DNA of 64,000 nucleotides from Topomyia yanbarensis (GCF_030247195.1 NC_080672.1:89739113-89803112), one strand, 5' to 3'. Shown: positions 34,172-47,365, counted from the first letter of the stretch. Made by a program: numbers and translations. The notes: generated by a model from the sequence alone, not told the origin.

Positions 34172-35189
34172 TACATAACCCTTTATTTTTTGTTTCATAT
34201 AGATTGGGACTGTCTAAAGTATGATATAAAACCCTACACAACTCTTCGGAGTTGGTCCATTATCGCATCAGTTTATAAAAAAATCGAAACTTTTTAATCA
34301 CTTTAAGAACAGGCTATTTATGACATTTTGAATTCTTAACACACTTTAGCAAAAGGCTTTCGCTTTAATTCTATCATGTAACATAAGAGAACTAAATCAC
34401 AAGACTTTGTCTTATATTTGGTTGGAAAAAACGGGTCAAAAAGCTGACAAAATATATTGAAGCAAAATTAGGAGGCGGACAAACACGGGGACTAATAAAA
34501 TAGGATCTTCACTGTAGTCAGTACATTGCACTGCTCTGAAAAGAACAGCGCTAATAATTCTTTACGAAGTAGATGCACTGAACAGCCTTTAAGACCAACG
34601 TTGATCTTTCGTTGGACAAACGTTGGGCGACGCCAAGCAGACCGTTCAGCAGGCGTCCATTATTGGACCTGTGTTGTTCGGTTTTGAAACAAATTTTTGG
34701 GCTTCTCAGTGGAATCTAGCGAGTTGCTTCTTTTAGAAGATTCCCGATGTTTTGTTGTTGTATACAAACCAGTGGTGCGTAATCTTAAATTCAGTTGTTA
34801 TTTCTGTCTGAATTTACTTAAACCAGCATTAAGTTGGCTGAAGTTTAACGCAATGAATTTAGTTTTATGTGTCTTGATTGTTAGACTAAAGTATATTAAT
34901 TCAATTAAATCGAACACAATACTTTAAAATAAAATAAGTTGGCAATATAACTTATGTCTTACATGTCTTACTATCACTTTATAGAATATAAAGTGATCGA
35001 TATTCGTTTCACTTCTTTAAACGGTTTGACCAAAAAAAAGTTCCATGAATCAAACATTGTACCTTGTACCTTAGGTCCTGTTTTTCAACATATAGCAAAT
35101 ATATTTAATGAAGAAAAAACATTTGTTTTGATTCAATTATCCGAAGTGAAATTTTTCTGCACCTTACGGATAATCGAATCTGCCCTGTA

Positions 35190-37368
35190 GTAAACTTCCC
35201 CCACCGATATGCATGTTGCATTACAGACAGCGGGTGCTCTTCCAAGCTATCATCCCGACTGAAATGGTGGATTGAACGTTCCACTAATTTGAGAAGGCAG
35301 CTCAGGTTAATTGTTCTACAATACAAACATACCAATAAAGAATTTTGTAAGTTTAGGATTGTGTGTGTGTTTGAAACTAATCCCAACTCCCACTGGCTGG
35401 CAGTGGTTTACAGAAAAAAGATGTTTCCATGTATTTATTCATGCAAATAATTTGGTTCCAGGATTTCGGTAGGTGAATTCCGATGACCCATTTTGTATAC
35501 AGGGCAAACCGTGTTTCGAAGCCATCATTCCATCAACCAGCCCCGCCTTAATATAATGTTTGCATCGAATGGATTAAACATTATTAAAAATACTTTCGAT
35601 TCCTTACGGAAGGTAAGAAATCGACGCGTATCTAGTATATTTATTTGATTTTTATGTATAAATAAGTAATGTTGGGTGAATGTTACCAGATAGTTTATCA
35701 CTCTTATTACTGTTTTTATCTTGTCTTCCTTCTTACGAGTGCTCTCTGCGGTTATACGATTTCGTTTCCTCGAACATTTGGTTCAGAGCTAACATAATGT
35801 TATTCCGTGTTAAGCAGAGAACAATTTGCCCGCGTATTTTTTCACTTTATCCCGTTATTATCCCGCCGTAATGCGGGTGGCGTCGGGAAAACTGTCGGAT
35901 TGGAGTTGAGTGCAGCTTGAAGTAACATCTGATGTTATTCCAAGTGTATATAATTCAAGCTAACCTGTCTTGGATCCGCAGTCGAGCCTACATAGCCTGC
36001 ATACCATACATAACTAGACTCACTGTTATCCCTTCACCCACAGTTACAGGACCGGGGTAAAGGTCATCTGATTTTCATGTCAATAGAGCTCGACGCGGCT
36101 TGTTGGAATATTAATTTTCTGCTGGTTTTTATTTATACTTAGCTTCTGGTTCCTAGCAAAATATTTTTTGTGAACAGAAATAATTTCTCTATCAGTTATC
36201 AGGTGTCGTCGAAATATTCCATATGAACATCATAGATGTGTTATTTATTAGTCGTCATTCGTTGATGATGCATGATTGCATCCACGTATGAATTGCATAC
36301 GGGCAATATATTTTAAAATAACCTTAAACCAACATCCTATTCTAAATCGATGTGTGCTCAACCTCCAAAATCTGATGACATCCAAAATTACTTCTAGCGA
36401 TCAATCCGACTTTTTTCGTCTACAGCTCACTCCAAAGCTCTCCTAAATAACAATTGAAGTTTTATAGAACGCTCCAAGTACAATCTAAGTTTTATGATTG
36501 GCTATAAAACCACCGTAAAATCTCAATTGTTACCTGGGCTCTGAATTTGGCACACAAGACACCGTTGCTAATGAGAACGTGCACTTTATTACAATTTCAG
36601 TGCGTATACATATTTGTATTAGTTTAGATCATTAGCTGGTGTAAAATCGCGCAATTCACTGATAAGCATATTTACGATAAAACCACAAGAAAAACGGTTT
36701 GGAATCCTGAATACGGATCAATCGGTTCAGGAATCTGTTGTTGCATTTGTGTACTTTCCGAATTCTAATTTGAACTCGTCGGATGGCGCAGCACCGAAGG
36801 AATGAATGAAACCCTCAATTCACTTCCGAGAATTTATTGCACAAAGCTTAGGTCACATTAGGCCGAAATTAGCACTATTTTCATGCACTGTGAAACTATT
36901 TTCCGTTCAGAAAACCTCACACTATAACTATATCACAACCTGAGAATCAAAACCATTACCTCCACCTCGATCATTTTTTTTCTCCATTTTCACTTCGAAA
37001 CTGCCACCTATAGATTACGCAGTTCACTAATGCTCGAAAATGTAGCCTAAACGTACAAATTCGGAATTAAACAAAAAATCATAATTGTTATTTTACTATA
37101 AAATCTACCTACGATTGGTACACTGGCAGTGTTCTCCATAAATAGTACAAGTGAACTGCCATATAAAATCATTTTGTAAGCTTGTGATTTTTATACAAAA
37201 ACCCGACTTAATCCACCTAGCAGTGAGATAAGACGTTGAATAATATAGAATGTTTGATACACATAGACTGATGTTGCGTTCATTATTCTGTTTCCGATAT
37301 GCATTATTTTATTCGTGTGGCAGTTGTCGGGACGAAGGGACACAAAATTCCTAAATTCATAAACCGAA
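35190..37368. other. Unassigned region
   Basis: No gene was found. 35860-36130 is GC-richer and appears single-copy. At 36450-36530 CAATTGAAGTTTTATAG faces the complement of TTTTACGGTGGTTTTATAG-type sequence, a possible small degraded MITE. Confidence 0.3.
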
Positions 37369-38161
37369 TTAACCGTTATGAGTCCAACAAAAAAACACCT
37401 TTAACAGGCCAACGAGGGTACCCAGGCACCTACAAAATTGAAATGCTCATAACTATGGCTTCCTTCAACCGATTTGGACACTTTTAGATGTTTTGGATTC
37501 AGGAACTCGTCCACTATTTGATTCGGTAAAATGGAACTGGATGAATGGATCTGGCTCTTGGTAATCCGGATGTTCCGGAGTAATGTTCCAGTACTAGGGT
37601 ATGATTTGTAAATTTTTATAATGTCCTAGCAATATGAGTATCAAAACTCTTCAAATTGTCTCGGAAGTCTGTTATTTATTGTTAAGGGAATTTGAAAAAT
37701 GGAATAGGAATGGAATGGCCACTCACGGCCCCACGGGAACCTGCTCCAGAATGTCCGTTCTGGGGTCAAATCACCAAATGGTTCCAAAACCACGAGATAC
37801 AGCCTACTGATGAAATTCCAAGAATTTTTAAAGTTACCCGATTTATTTTTACGAAGTTTAAAATTGGATGAGTTCCTGAATCCAAACACTTAAAAGTATC
37901 AAAATCGGTTGGAAATTACCTTAGTTATTGCCATTTCAGTTTTGTGGGTACCTCGATACCCACGTCGACCTGTCACGTAGTAAAAATAAATTCAGGAGCT
38001 CCTCCTCACTCCCCCTTACTATATCAACCATTTTATTAACCCAAAAGCTTGACTTAATGAAGTTCTAAGATGTCACTAAGTTTCAATTTCCAGCTATGGC
38101 AATTTCATTAATTGAAGCCTAAAAAGGTACCCGGGTACCGCGTCGGACACATAACGGTTAA
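37369..38161. mobile_element. TTAA-flanked MITE (piggyBac-type) with inner inverted arms
   Basis: TTAACCGTTATGAGTCC at the left is matched by the complement of the right end, TTAACCGTTATGTGTCC; TTAA is the likely target site. A second inverted pair lies inside: 37405-37512 (GGGTACCCAGGCACCTACAA to GATTCAGGAACTCGTCC) pairs with 37867-37970. The sequence is non-coding. The inner pair may be an older element or a duplicated half. Confidence 0.72.
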
Positions 38162-41100
38162 CAAAGTTTTTAAGGATACGTATTACAATAGCATCTGCAT
38201 TTTACACACTTCGAATAAGATTTGTACTCGCATCGCGTCCTTCCAATGATGAATAGCATATTCCAGTTTAAATTCTGTAGGTTGAATCTACACAATATCA
38301 TCCTGATATAAAACACTACTGGATTATAACCTATCGTTCATACGATGCTATCATCACTTGACATTCATACTCACACTGACTTCAATAGGATGTCATCTGA
38401 ACTATGCTGGTGATGTTAGCTTTTCAAATCAAGTTTGGCCTATGAGGGTCGCCTACCAAGTAATAACCGAGAATGTCAATATTAAAGCATCGTAACGTAT
38501 TGTGGTAAGACAGGTACAATTGCACCACTAGGTGGATTGGTACAGGTTTTGTGTGATTACGTTTATAGTATATTAACACCCATACTATTCAAAGAAACAT
38601 CTTTGGTTGAATGAAATTTTCTCAGTAAATTCCGGAAAAGAATCAATCCCAATCTTCAACTACTCATTATTCCGAAATTGATACCATTAATCTAATATCC
38701 GCTCTAGTAGCACGACAAAAACAGATACCAAGCTACGAACCCGAATGATTGAGCGCTTTTGCTTGCGTCCGAACTAATGAAGCTCCTCAAGCAAGGGCAC
38801 TACCCACTGCTGGAAACAAATTAGACACTGCGCCCGCAGTGGTTAATGTGCGCCTCTCGATATGTACGGGTCCAATTTCGAAGCTAGGCGAAGGTGACGC
38901 TGATGACCGCAACGCTTCCAGCCCCGTCGTCACTCCGTCAATCGTAGTAAAGCAGAAACGTTCCCAATCAACCGAGCAGAAATTAAATGAAGTGGTTCCT
39001 CCGATGAGAACTTTCTGAAAAAAACGAAGCAAAGAAGTAAAAAACTCGCAATCACACTCATAAAAACACAACTTCAAAGTTGCTTCGGCAGCGCAACGGA
39101 TGTATAAATGGGAGTGTGAAGAATCTTCCAACTGGACCCGGATCGAACCGAGCCAATTGCGTCGATGCGACTTTAATTGAAGGTCATTTGCAGGCTACTC
39201 GGACTCGACCAGCCGGTTGGTCGAAAGCCGTGGAGCAGGGCGTGTAATTAAAGCCGGTAATTGTGTAACAGATTGTGAAATTGGTTTAATCAGCTAGAAC
39301 GACCGCTTGATAGGCACTCTAATGGGATCAGACAGAGGATGGTTCGGGTGAAGGAATCAAATTGGCGCAGATGAATGGCTTTGTCTTTACTGTTAATCAG
39401 TTGCTAGAATGTATCAAATCTGGAGAGTCGTTGCCGATGTATTCCGTTGTTTTCGAGTATTTTTGTGGTAATTGAATAACGGGTTAAAAAATTCACAGAA
39501 AAAAGCTTGTGTTAAATGAATTCCACACGCGAATAAAACCACGAGCGGCTTTCCTTCATGTTCCACGCGGTCAATTCACCAATCGATACTGATGCTACAT
39601 AATCGTGCTTTTAGCCGGACCCCGGACTGCAGCGGCGGTCATTTATCGCTTTTAGATTAATTTATACTGCCACGATTTTCAATGTGTCCTTTTTCAAAGC
39701 CAAATGCTGCCCTGACAACCGCCCTTTCGACCTTTGGTCACCGAGTTCCGTTGAAAAACGATCGGTCTGCTAGCAACCATCGGGGAACCGAAATTTATTC
39801 ACAACAAAAACAGCGAACAAACTAGAAAAACAAGGGAAAAATGCAATAAAATGAAATTATCGTTAAATTAATTTGCGTTTAATGTGAATCGCTTTCTGTG
39901 TTTTAGCGGCGCTGCATGATCCACGGCGACGGCAAACGAAACACTGGAAACCGTGGCTATAGGGAAAATTATAATAAATATTTTCCATTAGCGTTTGTCC
40001 CTTAAATTGGCATTTACAGCCATAATCAAATGTCGTTAGGGTAATCGTGGAAAAATGCGTCTGCGAAGGAGCTCATTTGTCAGACAGAGAAGGAATATAT
40101 CAATTCTGTTAAAGTTCCGTGAAATAATCGTGAGAATTAGAACGTTCGTTTCGGATCAACGATGCGACGCTTTGGATTTTCAAAACAAAATCCGTTCTAC
40201 AGTACTTGGTCATTTTATTATGAGTAAGCTTTATTTTATACTCGTCGCTTAGTTGTACTATTTCTCAGAAAAACTCATATTTTCCCACTTGTGTTAATAT
40301 TTGTACAGTTTAAGAGTACCTCCACATTTTTCTATTTAAAGGATGCTTTAGATTTTAATTGCATTGTTTTTGATAACTGAGTTGACTTTATTTTTTTTTT
40401 TTAATTACAAATTTTTGTGCATAAAATATACGCTTGAGCAGCGTCTCCAAATTTTGGAATTTTCTTTCATAATCAAATATAGGAAGGTGAGGAATGTTTT
40501 CGAGTCCTTTATTTGCCCTCATATATCAGAATAATTCGCTAACTTGACAAAAAATAATCTCCGTATCAGGGAAGATCAATCATTCACTCCAATCTGGACA
40601 TAAAATCCCTCTTTCGGTATCAAGACAAACTGTCTAGCTTCTGAGCAAGTATAGTGAAGACATCAGATATCGACTTCGAATTTTTCATAAAATTATTCAA
40701 GAACATTGCTCGGCGGCTCAGTCAGCCATGGCTAAATCTGCACGGTAGAAGCCACTTCCCAACCGCCTCAATCCAACCAAAGGCCCAACATACGCGTCGT
40801 AATGCTTCAATTTCGTCGAGGCAATCAATCTTATCGCAGATGAATAGCGCATCATATGTAGGCTACACTCGACGCTATGCTGAAAGCGGTAGACGAAAAG
40901 ATTGGATCCGAAAAATCCTAATCTTCATTTAGTGCAGGCTGAAGCTAGCTTTCGACCTCGGTGCAGAAGGAGAAAAAGCACAGAATTTTGAACCCAAAAA
41001 ATAACGGAATGGCGCTTATCTTGCTACCTACATACACCACATACGTCTACTGATTTCGGTACAACTTGCATTTCATGAGACAGTCTGTCTTATGTCATTA

Positions 41101-41435
41101 GATTTGGATCAGTATTAAAGCGTGAAGCATCGTCTCGTTTTCATTAGCATAAACGGATTAGAACGTTCGCGTTCGTCTTGTTCAATGATGATTTTTTGTC
41201 TTCAGTTCATGCGGTGTCTGGAATTCGTTTGCAGTATGGAACAAGATGTGTTGGCTGAGCTATGCAGAGTAATGGCCATTTTTCAAAAACAATTAGTGTA
41301 CTGTACCTACTTTGTAATGTGGATAGGAACATCGATTGTAAATTAAATGTTGGTTTAAGGTTCACCAATGAGCCGTAAATTCTTCTTGCACAAATCAATT
41401 CCGATTTGGTACCATCAGTATCTGATAGAAACGAC
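38162..41435. other. Unassigned region with a GC-rich single-copy island
   Basis: 38720-40030 is richer in GC and free of matched repeats, with homeodomain-type AATTA/TTAAT sites around 39170-39300 and 39650-39890. The frames 38749-39018 (+) and 38787-39131 (-) overlap on opposite strands, and neither has a known domain. 40030-41430 is AT-rich; the 40654-40932 and 41122-41346 frames have no family motif. Confidence 0.35.
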
Positions 41436-42985
41436 TCTTTAGATCTTTGGATCTTTGAATTTTTGAATCTTTGGGTCTTTGGATCTTTGGATCTTTAGAT
41501 CTTTAGATCTTTGGATCTTTGGATCTTTGAATCTTTGGATCTTTGGATTTTTGGATCTTTGGATCTTTGGATATCTTTGGATATCTTTGGATATCTTTGG
41601 ATATCTTTGGATATCTTTGGATATCTTTGGATATCTTTGGATATCTTTGGATATCTTTGGATATCTTTGGATATCTTTGGATATCTTTGGATATCTTTGG
41701 ATATCTTTGGATATCTTTGAATATCTTTGGATATCTTTGGATATCTTTGGATATCTTTGGATATCTTTGGATATCTTTGGATATCTTTGGGTATCTTTGG
41801 ATAATTTTGGATATCTTTGGATATCTTTGGATATCTTTGGATATTTCTGCATATCTTTGGATATCTTTGGATATCTTTGGATATCTTTGGATATCTTTGG
41901 ATATCTTTGGATATCTTTGGATATCTTTGGATATCTTTGGATATCTTTGGATATCTTTGGATATCTTTGGATATCTTTGGATATCTTTGGATATCTTTGG
42001 ATATCTTTGGATATCTTTGGATATCTTTGAATATCTTTGGATATCTTTGGATATCTTTGGATATCTTTGGATATCTTTGGATATCTTTGGGTATCTTTGG
42101 ATAATTTTGGATATCTTTGGATATCTTTGGATATCTTTGGATATCATTGGATATCTTTGGATATCTTTGGATATTTCTGCATATCTTTGGATATCTTTGG
42201 ATATCTTTGGATATCTTTGGATATCTTTGGATATCTTTGGATATCTTTGGATATCTTTGGATATCTTTGGATATCTTTGGATATCTTTGGATATCTTTGG
42301 ATATCTTTGGATATCTTTGGATATCTTTGGATATCTTTGGATATCTTTGAATATCTTTGGATATCTTTGGATATCTTTGGATATCTTTGGATATCTTTGG
42401 ATATCTTTGGGTATCTTTGGATAATTTTGGATATCTTTGGATATCTTTGGATATCTTTGGATATCATTGGATATCTTTGGATATCTTTGGATATTTCTGC
42501 ATATCTTTGGATATCTTTGGATATCTTTGGATATCTTTGGATATCTTTGGATATCTTTGAGTATCTTTGGATATATTTGGATATCTTTGGATATCTTTGG
42601 ATATCTTTGGATATCTTTGGATATCTTTGGATATCTTTGGATATCTTTGGATATCTTTGGATATCTTTTGATATCTTTTGATATCTTTTGATATCTTTTG
42701 ATATCTTTGGATATCTTTGGATATCTTTGGGTATCTTTTGATAATTTTGGATATCTTTGGATCTTTGGGTATCTTTGGATCTTTGGATATCTTTGGATCT
42801 TTGGATCATTGGATCATTGGATATCTTGGATCTTTGTATATATTTGGTTATCTTTGGATCTTTGGATCTTTGGATCTTTGGATATCTTTGGATCTTTGGA
42901 TGTCTTTGGATCTTTGGATCTGTGGACCTGTGGATCTTTGGATCTTTGGATATCTTTGGAATTTTTGATTCTTTGGATCTTCGGT
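41436..42985. repeat. Minisatellite: ATATCTTTGG (10 bp) core with GATCTTTG (8 bp) edges
   Basis: About 1.2 kb of almost uninterrupted ATATCTTTGG monomers (41570-42760) is flanked on both sides by 8-bp ATCTTTGG monomers (41441-41570 and 42755-42985). Variant monomers recur in order: ATATCTTTGA, GTATCTTTGG-ATAATTTTGG, ATATCATTGG, ATATTTCTGC. GTATCTTTGG-ATAATTTTGG occurs at 41791, 42091, 42411 and, slightly changed, 42731, which gives a higher-order unit of 300-320 bp. The 10-bp unit has no stop codon in any frame, so long frames exist on both strands by construction. Confidence 0.95.
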
Positions 42986-44009
42986 TTGAAATTCATACCA
43001 ATGATGAGTTTCAAACTCAAGTGAACGAAAATACGATAAACTCAGAGGCAAAATAAGAACAACGGCTTCATACTTTTTTAAGCTTGTAGAGTCTTGATTT
43101 CCACTGCGACCATTTAAAGGAATATTGTGGTATGACTCAGTTTTTTCCTTCATAATTGAGATATGAAGAGACTTGGCAGATTTTGCATATTATCCCAGTG
43201 ATAATTAACTCGTTTAATTATTCTTATTACCTTACTTGGATTTGATTGCCAAATCTCAGAGGGCTGTAGGAACCCTTTCCCTAGCATTTAATATCTGTAA
43301 CTAACAAGAGCGCTGCAATTACAATGTAGATGAAACACAGAAACGACAACTCGGACTTTGAATCTTTCCAAACGGATACACACACTCAATATGCTTTTTT
43401 TCAAAAAATAATTATTCCATATTTCATACAATACTGACGCTGGCATGAGTAATTCCACTCATATTAATAGATTCGAGAAATTCCAATATTTCGATTGTAA
43501 AGATATTTTGGACCACTAATTTGTTAAAAAGCAAGCCAACATCGTGACAATAAAAGCAACTAACTAAAAACCGTAAAAGACCTCATAGATGATTCGTTTA
43601 CAAGAAAGAGAAAACTAAAAAGGTGTCAGATACTTTTTAAGCATATTGCAACAAGAAGAACACGCTTTGGAACGAACAATAACGGAACGGAATATATTGA
43701 AGAGAAGAAAATATCAGGAATCAGAAATCAGAATGTATTGGCTCAATTAGCACGTTTCACATGTTATTCGGAGATTTGTGGCTTGTTATGTCGTGTCATC
43801 ATTTTTCTGATGGGAAGGGAAAGAACTATGATAGAAAGAAGTAGAGAAATGGAACGTGAAAATACAAGGCAGACAGTGTTTCCACTACCGAAAGAATAAT
43901 GAATCCTACTGATAAAGTATATAGCTCTTTTCCATACTGTGTTAACAATTATATAAAATCCTCCAGTTTTAACTAACTGCGCATAGGTTCATGTATGTTT
44001 GGAGAACCA
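42986..44009. other. Unassigned AT-rich stretch
   Basis: No gene or matched element was found. A small hairpin (GTTTGAAA...TTTCAAAC, about 42984-43016) lies directly at the edge of the minisatellite. Confidence 0.35.
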
Positions 44010-44580
44010 AAAATCCGGATACGCAATTGTATTACTATAGGGCAGTTAAGTATCAAATGGTATGAAATTCCGAAATCGCATTCACAAAGATCATAAGAAT
44101 AATATTCAGCACGCTGAATATTAGCCATGTGTTATTGAGTTTGCAAAATTCAGTCAGTGCCCTGACTAAAATATTGCAACTGTATTTGGAAAAATGAAAC
44201 AAATTCAACACGTCCGAAACATTTTCGGACTCACATCCGATAGAAAATTGTCATTTGAAAGCAAGTTTTCAAGCTACGCCAATGGTTGGCATGTTCGAAT
44301 ATAGCCAAGAGCGGTTCTTGTGATTTATCCATATTTCCCGTAAACTCATACTGAGCAAAACATGCAAGCGCCCATGATCGATTCGGTTGTCATAATTCTA
44401 CAAACAAATGCCCAAGAATTAGAACAACATGAAAAGAACCCAAGGGCAGTCGTCTGAAATGGTTTCGAACAGCCTGGAAAGTACTCATGCGCAGTACTAT
44501 CAGAGCAGAAAGTTACATCTAACACCTCTTCCCGCCAGACCATGCAAATGTTGGGCAATTTTCTCTATCAAGAATATGAA
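44010..44580 (-). pseudogene. 3' end of an I/Jockey-type LINE ORF2, degenerate
   Basis: Nucleotides 44010-44340 are homologous to 61575-61905, and both read on the minus strand. With frameshifts the translation keeps WINHKNRSWLYSNMPTI, NLFHFSKYSCNILVRALTEF and CKLNN, the post-RNase-H C-terminal pattern (W......H....LL..S.......LVGLLTGHC.LN.HL) of I/Jockey/R1-like non-LTR elements. It is strongly decayed. The extent beyond 44340 is uncertain. Confidence 0.6.
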
Positions 44581-44786
44581 GATTTGAACTGCCCAATTCA
44601 GTTCCTTTTCAATTGACATTTGAGCTGCCCCAAATTATGTAGTAGGCTCTTGCACAACTGCCGATTATGAGTGGAAATTATTTCTACCACAGTATGACAC
44701 AATTCTTTTTCAACCATCACTAGGTAATGATTCATTACTCGTATCAAATATGCCGAACAATAGACGCATATCCTGTTTATGTCATA
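44581..44786. other. Spacer
   Basis: No recognised sequence. Confidence 0.3.
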
Positions 44787-44910
44787 TTAACCCTCCGGAA
44801 ATCGCGCTTATGGCCCACTGAACGAGCAGCCGCTGGTGTCCTAAAACGATTTCGCTAGTATCTCAGAGCAGCGTGCACTCAGTGCACTAGCGCGACTTCC
44901 GGAAGGTTAA
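44787..44910. mobile_element. 124-bp TTAA-flanked MITE
   Basis: TTAACCCTCCGGAAATCGCG and the complement of the right end TTAACCTTCCGGAAGTCGCG differ at two positions. TTAA forms the outer four bases on both sides. It is very short, so it is non-autonomous, and the TTAA target suggests piggyBac-type mobilisation. The internal GTGCACTCAGTGCAC is itself a small palindrome. Confidence 0.75.
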
Positions 44911-47112
44911 CTGTGGCAGCACAAATATCGCGAGTTGTGAGGTCGGATATAAGGTCAGAGCCAGAGTTGTGAAGTTGGATATATCCACCAGAGCACTACA
45001 CATCTCACTATCAGCACTTGTACTACAACTAGAAAATACCAAACTCATTGGGTTATAATCGCCTTTAGCGAACCCCAAAATGGGTACTAGGGACATGACC
45101 ATTAATGGAGTTCCACGATTTGCGAAAAACAAACATCCACTGTGGCAGGGATTCGCTTCATACAGCATGGATAAGACCCACGACACTCCGTGTGCGACTG
45201 GCATATTTTAGTCATACCAGCCATTTAGTCCTCGGCACGATTCTCACGTATCGACTTGAGGACTGCTCTTTTCAGTCGCCTCTTCCGATATGGGAGCAGA
45301 AACCTAGTGTATCAATTCTTGGCTGAGATATTTAAACCCGCCGAATATCATACGGCCTTTAGGTTTGCTTTGTCCGGAGAAAGATAAATGGATGTTATCA
45401 ACCTTCTAATGGACCCCAATCACATCTGTTGTCAGTCTCATCTTACGACATGGGAAAAAAAACCTTGTTGCTTTATGATGTGATTATGCTGATTTTATAT
45501 CAAGCTGGATGGGTCCAAATCCTACTCGTTTGTGATGTTTGAAGAAATGAACTGGAGCGGACCCAGAAAAAATTTTCGTGTGGGGCTGAAAATTCAATTT
45601 AAAATTATTTAAAAATGAAACTGATTTAAAATTCCTGATCAAGTCCGGGGTTCCGGACCCACAGGACTTTTCTCTGGATCCGCCACTGTTAATAAATAAT
45701 GATTTTTACGTAAACTGATTTATAAACGGTTTCTAATAAACTAACATTAAAAATCATACCCCATTAAATATCATCGAGGAAAATATGTGGTTCCATCAAG
45801 ACATACACCACAGTCCGTACGGGCGTTTGCATTATATAGGAACCATCGTTTCATCCTGGGACAAAATTCAGAAATTCTCTTCCATTCGAACGTTTTGACC
45901 AAGAGAAATCAGCTCCACCAATCAGTATATACGAGTTTACCTAAAAGTCTGCTAACACAAGACAGGTTAGCTATCGAATCATTCCACTGAGACTGGCAAA
46001 TATCATTTTTCAATCGTAATGGTATCGTATTTATTCGACCGAACACTGATGCAATGGCAAACACTGCAGTGTGGTTGGCTCCAACAGGACCAGAAAGCAA
46101 ACCACCCAAATTGTGGCAGTCGTTAGCTAGGCGAAATTCTACGGCTCCTTCTACGAGCTGTTGAATTCCGGACCGTAAGGGACACTTCTGTCAGTCGAAT
46201 ACCGATGCATCGGTGCTGATTTAGAGCAGGTGATTTCTAGGCAAACCGCATTCTATTATCAACACTTTCACGCCTGTTTCGCTTTTTAATGGTTTTGAAT
46301 TTCGGGACGTGAAGCTTGATGGATCCTTGCATGCTTGGTCCAACCTGGATCAGAAGGGAGACGGTTCGGTTTTATTCCCCAGATACGAACAATGAAATTG
46401 GACAATATTCAAATTCCGTGACTTTGAATAACCATTCGAATCTGGATCTCTTCCGGTCTGATAAGCTCCGTTGATTTGTTGATTTTAAAATCGGTTTGGG
46501 TTTGAACTTGTTTGGTTGTGCAGCGTTTTCCCTGCCGTTGCCCAGTTTGTCAGTAAGTCCATTCAGGAAGAACTTGAATGGTGGAAACATGACGGGGTTT
46601 AGGAACATAATAATTCACAGTAAACTTATTGATAGAGGGCGACACAGCGAAGGTTATTGGCTATGTGACGTCTACACAACCGACTCGAATTCCATAGAGC
46701 TAGAGATTTTTCTAACACGAAGAAACCCGATGACGGCTACATTTTCTATGATTAGGACCAGAAGAGAACATGAGTGTTATCTGCCATTGGTTGGTGCAGC
46801 AAGATGCAATTTTAAGCTGAGATGGATTAGCATGACTATAATTTTATTGTGACAGAGTGTTGAAGGATACGTGACTAAAAACGTTATCATTTTTGAACGT
46901 GCTTGAAATTTGTATGGGATTTTTCGACAATTTACATGAAGAAAATTCGTTAGCTCGCATTTTCTTTGCTGGGTGACACTGTATTCATCAGATTACCACT
47001 GAAAGTGAAAATAAGATAACTTAATTGTCTACAACTTTGTCGAAAACTGCAAGTCAATCCAACTTTGTTAGGAGAAGCTATTACATTTTTTACGAAGCAG
47101 ATGTCTGACTAA
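44911..47112. other. Unassigned, probably decayed retroelement sequence
   Basis: Several moderately GC-rich segments (45100-45330, 45780-46330, 46480-46850) with medium-length frames on both strands suggest decayed coding sequence. No domain could be identified. The frames 46372-46608 (-) and 46496-46852 (+) overlap. It may be the upstream part of the LINE remnant or another element. Confidence 0.3.
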
Positions 47113-47365
47113 GGCCGCTTACAGAGTGGCGGCGAGAAGCTGAGCTGGTGCTGGTACTGACATTAGAATGCGAGATGCGAGAAACCTGCCTGCAGCAAAG
47201 TAAAGGGATGATGTCAAAGTGAAAGCGGGCAGTCGGCGCAGATCCGCTCGGCTTTCACTCTGACACCACCCATTTGGTTTGCAGCAAGCAGGTTTCTCGC
47301 ATCTCGCATTCTAATGTCAGTTCCAGCGCCAGCTCAGCTTCTCGCCGCCACTCTGTAAGCACCCC
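47113..47365. mobile_element. Long hairpin MITE: 110-bp arms, 24-nt loop
   Basis: The left arm (47117-47226, starting GCTTACAGAGTGGCGGCGAG) and the right arm (47251-47360) are inverted copies with roughly ten mismatches and no gap. The loop is 47227-47250. The GC content is well above the local average. The arms include ATTAGAATGCGAGATGCGAG unchanged. The RNA of either strand would fold into one continuous hairpin. Confidence 0.88.

Larger units (their letters stand above)
32478..35187. mobile_element. 2.7-kb TIR element, pogo/Tc1-like, TA-flanked
   Basis: The left end CAGGCCATATTCGATTATCC and the complement of the right end CAGGGCAGATTCGATTATCC differ at two positions. TA flanks both ends (32476-32477 and 35188-35189). 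The left end carries a cluster of CGATTATCCGTA motifs (about 32489-32607) on the + strand, while the right end has only ATTATCCGAAG and CTTACGGATAATCG. No transposase survives. Part of its length is a second nested element (33218-34171). Confidence 0.78.

Noticed and set aside
38749..39131. Overlapping frames of 89 and 114 codons on opposite strands
   Set aside because: Neither has a recognisable domain, and local GC content alone lengthens both frames.
41479..42809. Long open frames (up to 293 codons) in several frames on both strands
   Set aside because: They arise because the 10-bp monomer has no stop codon in any frame. The products are pure repeats (ISLDIFGYLW or PKISKDIQRY) with no gene structure.
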